From Leptospira kmetyi serovar Malaysia str. Bejo-Iso9 (GTDB lineage Bacteria; Spirochaetota; Leptospiria; Leptospirales; Leptospiraceae), in contig NZ_AHMP02000001.1 of the NCBI RefSeq assembly GCF_000243735.2, positions 1 to 20,000 of the forward strand: a stretch of 20,000 nt of DNA, in the 5' to 3' direction. Shown piece by piece: positions 18,349 through 20,000 of this stretch (its first letter is position 1; each line of letters begins with the position of its first letter). Under the pieces are notes generated by a model. The model had not been told where the DNA came from. It did not search any database and saw only the letters and a list, made by a program, of their open reading frames with translations. The translations under genes were made by a program, and so were the position numbers.

Positions 18349-19501
<1,153 letters not shown>

Positions 19502-19566
19502 GCGGCCCCTGTTTGTATTTTTTGAAATTCTCTTCGGTAGAAGATACGCTAAGAAACGAAGAGTTT

Positions 19567-20000
19567 CTAGTCTACTACAATCCTAGGGATCGATTCGCTG
19601 ATTCTCGTCGTAATCTCGTAATTGATCGTATGAGTTCTATCGGCGATGTCGTCGGCCGTTACGGATTCTTCCCCGTCCGTTCCGAGGATCGTTACTGTAC
19701 TTCCCACTTCGGCGCCGGGAATATGCGTAACGTCGAGCATCGTCATGTTCATGCAGATTCTTCCGAGGATTCTCGCGCGTTTGCCGAGAATCAACATTTC
19801 TCCGTTGCTGGAAAGTTTTCGATCGAGTCCTTCGTAGTAACCGACCGGAACGACGGCGACCTTCGTCGGATACGAAGTTTGAAACGTGGAGCCGTACCCG
19901 ATATAACTGTTCGCGGGATGATTTTGAATATGGGCGATTCTCGTTTTCCAGGAAAGCACGGGACTCAGTTGAAAATTCTTATTTCCGTTTAAATTCAGGG
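19567..20000 (-). CDS. alr: Alanine racemase, C-terminal part (cut by window edge)
   Basis: The last ~145 residues of a PLP-dependent alanine racemase, which makes D-Ala for peptidoglycan. The frame is open to base 20000, so the PLP-lysine half lies outside the window. Seen here are the SWKTRIAHIQ strand, IGYGSTF with the catalytic Tyr of the C-terminal domain, VAVVPVGYYEGLDR, and GRICMNMTMLDVT. In most racemases the last motif reads CMD; here it is CMN. The end, IADRTHTINYEITTRISESIPRIVVD, is the standard Alr closing sequence. The gene is the most upstream of the minus-strand cluster with the acyltransferase, both serving envelope synthesis. Confidence 0.93.
   Translation of the reverse strand, partial: LNLNGNKNFQLSPVLSWKTRIAHIQNHPANSYIGYGSTFQTSYPTKVAVVPVGYYEGLDRKLSSNGEMLILGKRARILGRICMNMTMLDVTHIPGAEVGSTVTILGTDGEESVTADDIADRTHTINYEITTRISESIPRIVVD

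Overview
The window looks like part of a Leptospira (spirochete) chromosome. The protein repertoire fits the genus: cytoplasmic multi-domain histidine kinases, a LytTR regulator, an 8-Cys membrane protein, Lys/Glu-rich hypothetical proteins and small intergenic palindromes. Base composition, judged by eye, is in the mid-40s % G+C, which would suit a higher-GC species of the genus; the species call is inference. No rRNA, tRNA, CRISPR array, transposase or integrase was seen, and no gene-free stretch exceeds 300 bases.

Layout. Bases 1-600 hold a truncated C-terminal piece of aconitase (+) abutting the open end of an unrelated membrane-protein frame (-), so the left edge is a rearrangement junction or an assembly chimera. 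Next come a DHFR/RibD-like reductase and a TetR regulator (both -). Divergent from TetR is an ArnT/PMT-like membrane glycosyltransferase coupled to an 8-Cys single-pass membrane protein (+). A signal-less SLT lytic transglycosylase (-) follows. Then come a histidine kinase with an N-terminal NMT1/NrtA-like ligand-binding domain and a small anchored acidic protein (+).

The middle holds hsp20 (-, with a near-consensus promoter). It is divergent from a GAF-like/PAS/PAS LytS-type kinase whose 3' end overlaps a LytTR response regulator; this pair ends at an intrinsic terminator. A degenerate alpha/beta-hydrolase (+) has its own promoter and converges on a 66-aa DUF2892 membrane protein (-). From 13104 to 16598 lies a tight operon: a Crp/Fnr regulator, a short membrane-fusion adaptor, a MacB/FtsX-type permease and a LolD/MacB-type ATPase. 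An FNR-like box (TGAT-N4-ATCA) sits between the DUF2892 gene and the regulator gene.

The right end is a minus-strand cluster read from alanine racemase (cut by the window edge) through a PlsC-type acyltransferase to two all-helical unknown proteins. The last of these is built from about 18 gap-free 12-residue repeats followed by a histone-like Lys-rich tail. It is the most unusual protein in the window. The racemase and acyltransferase point to envelope synthesis, and ArnT, SLT and the ABC exporter add to an envelope theme.
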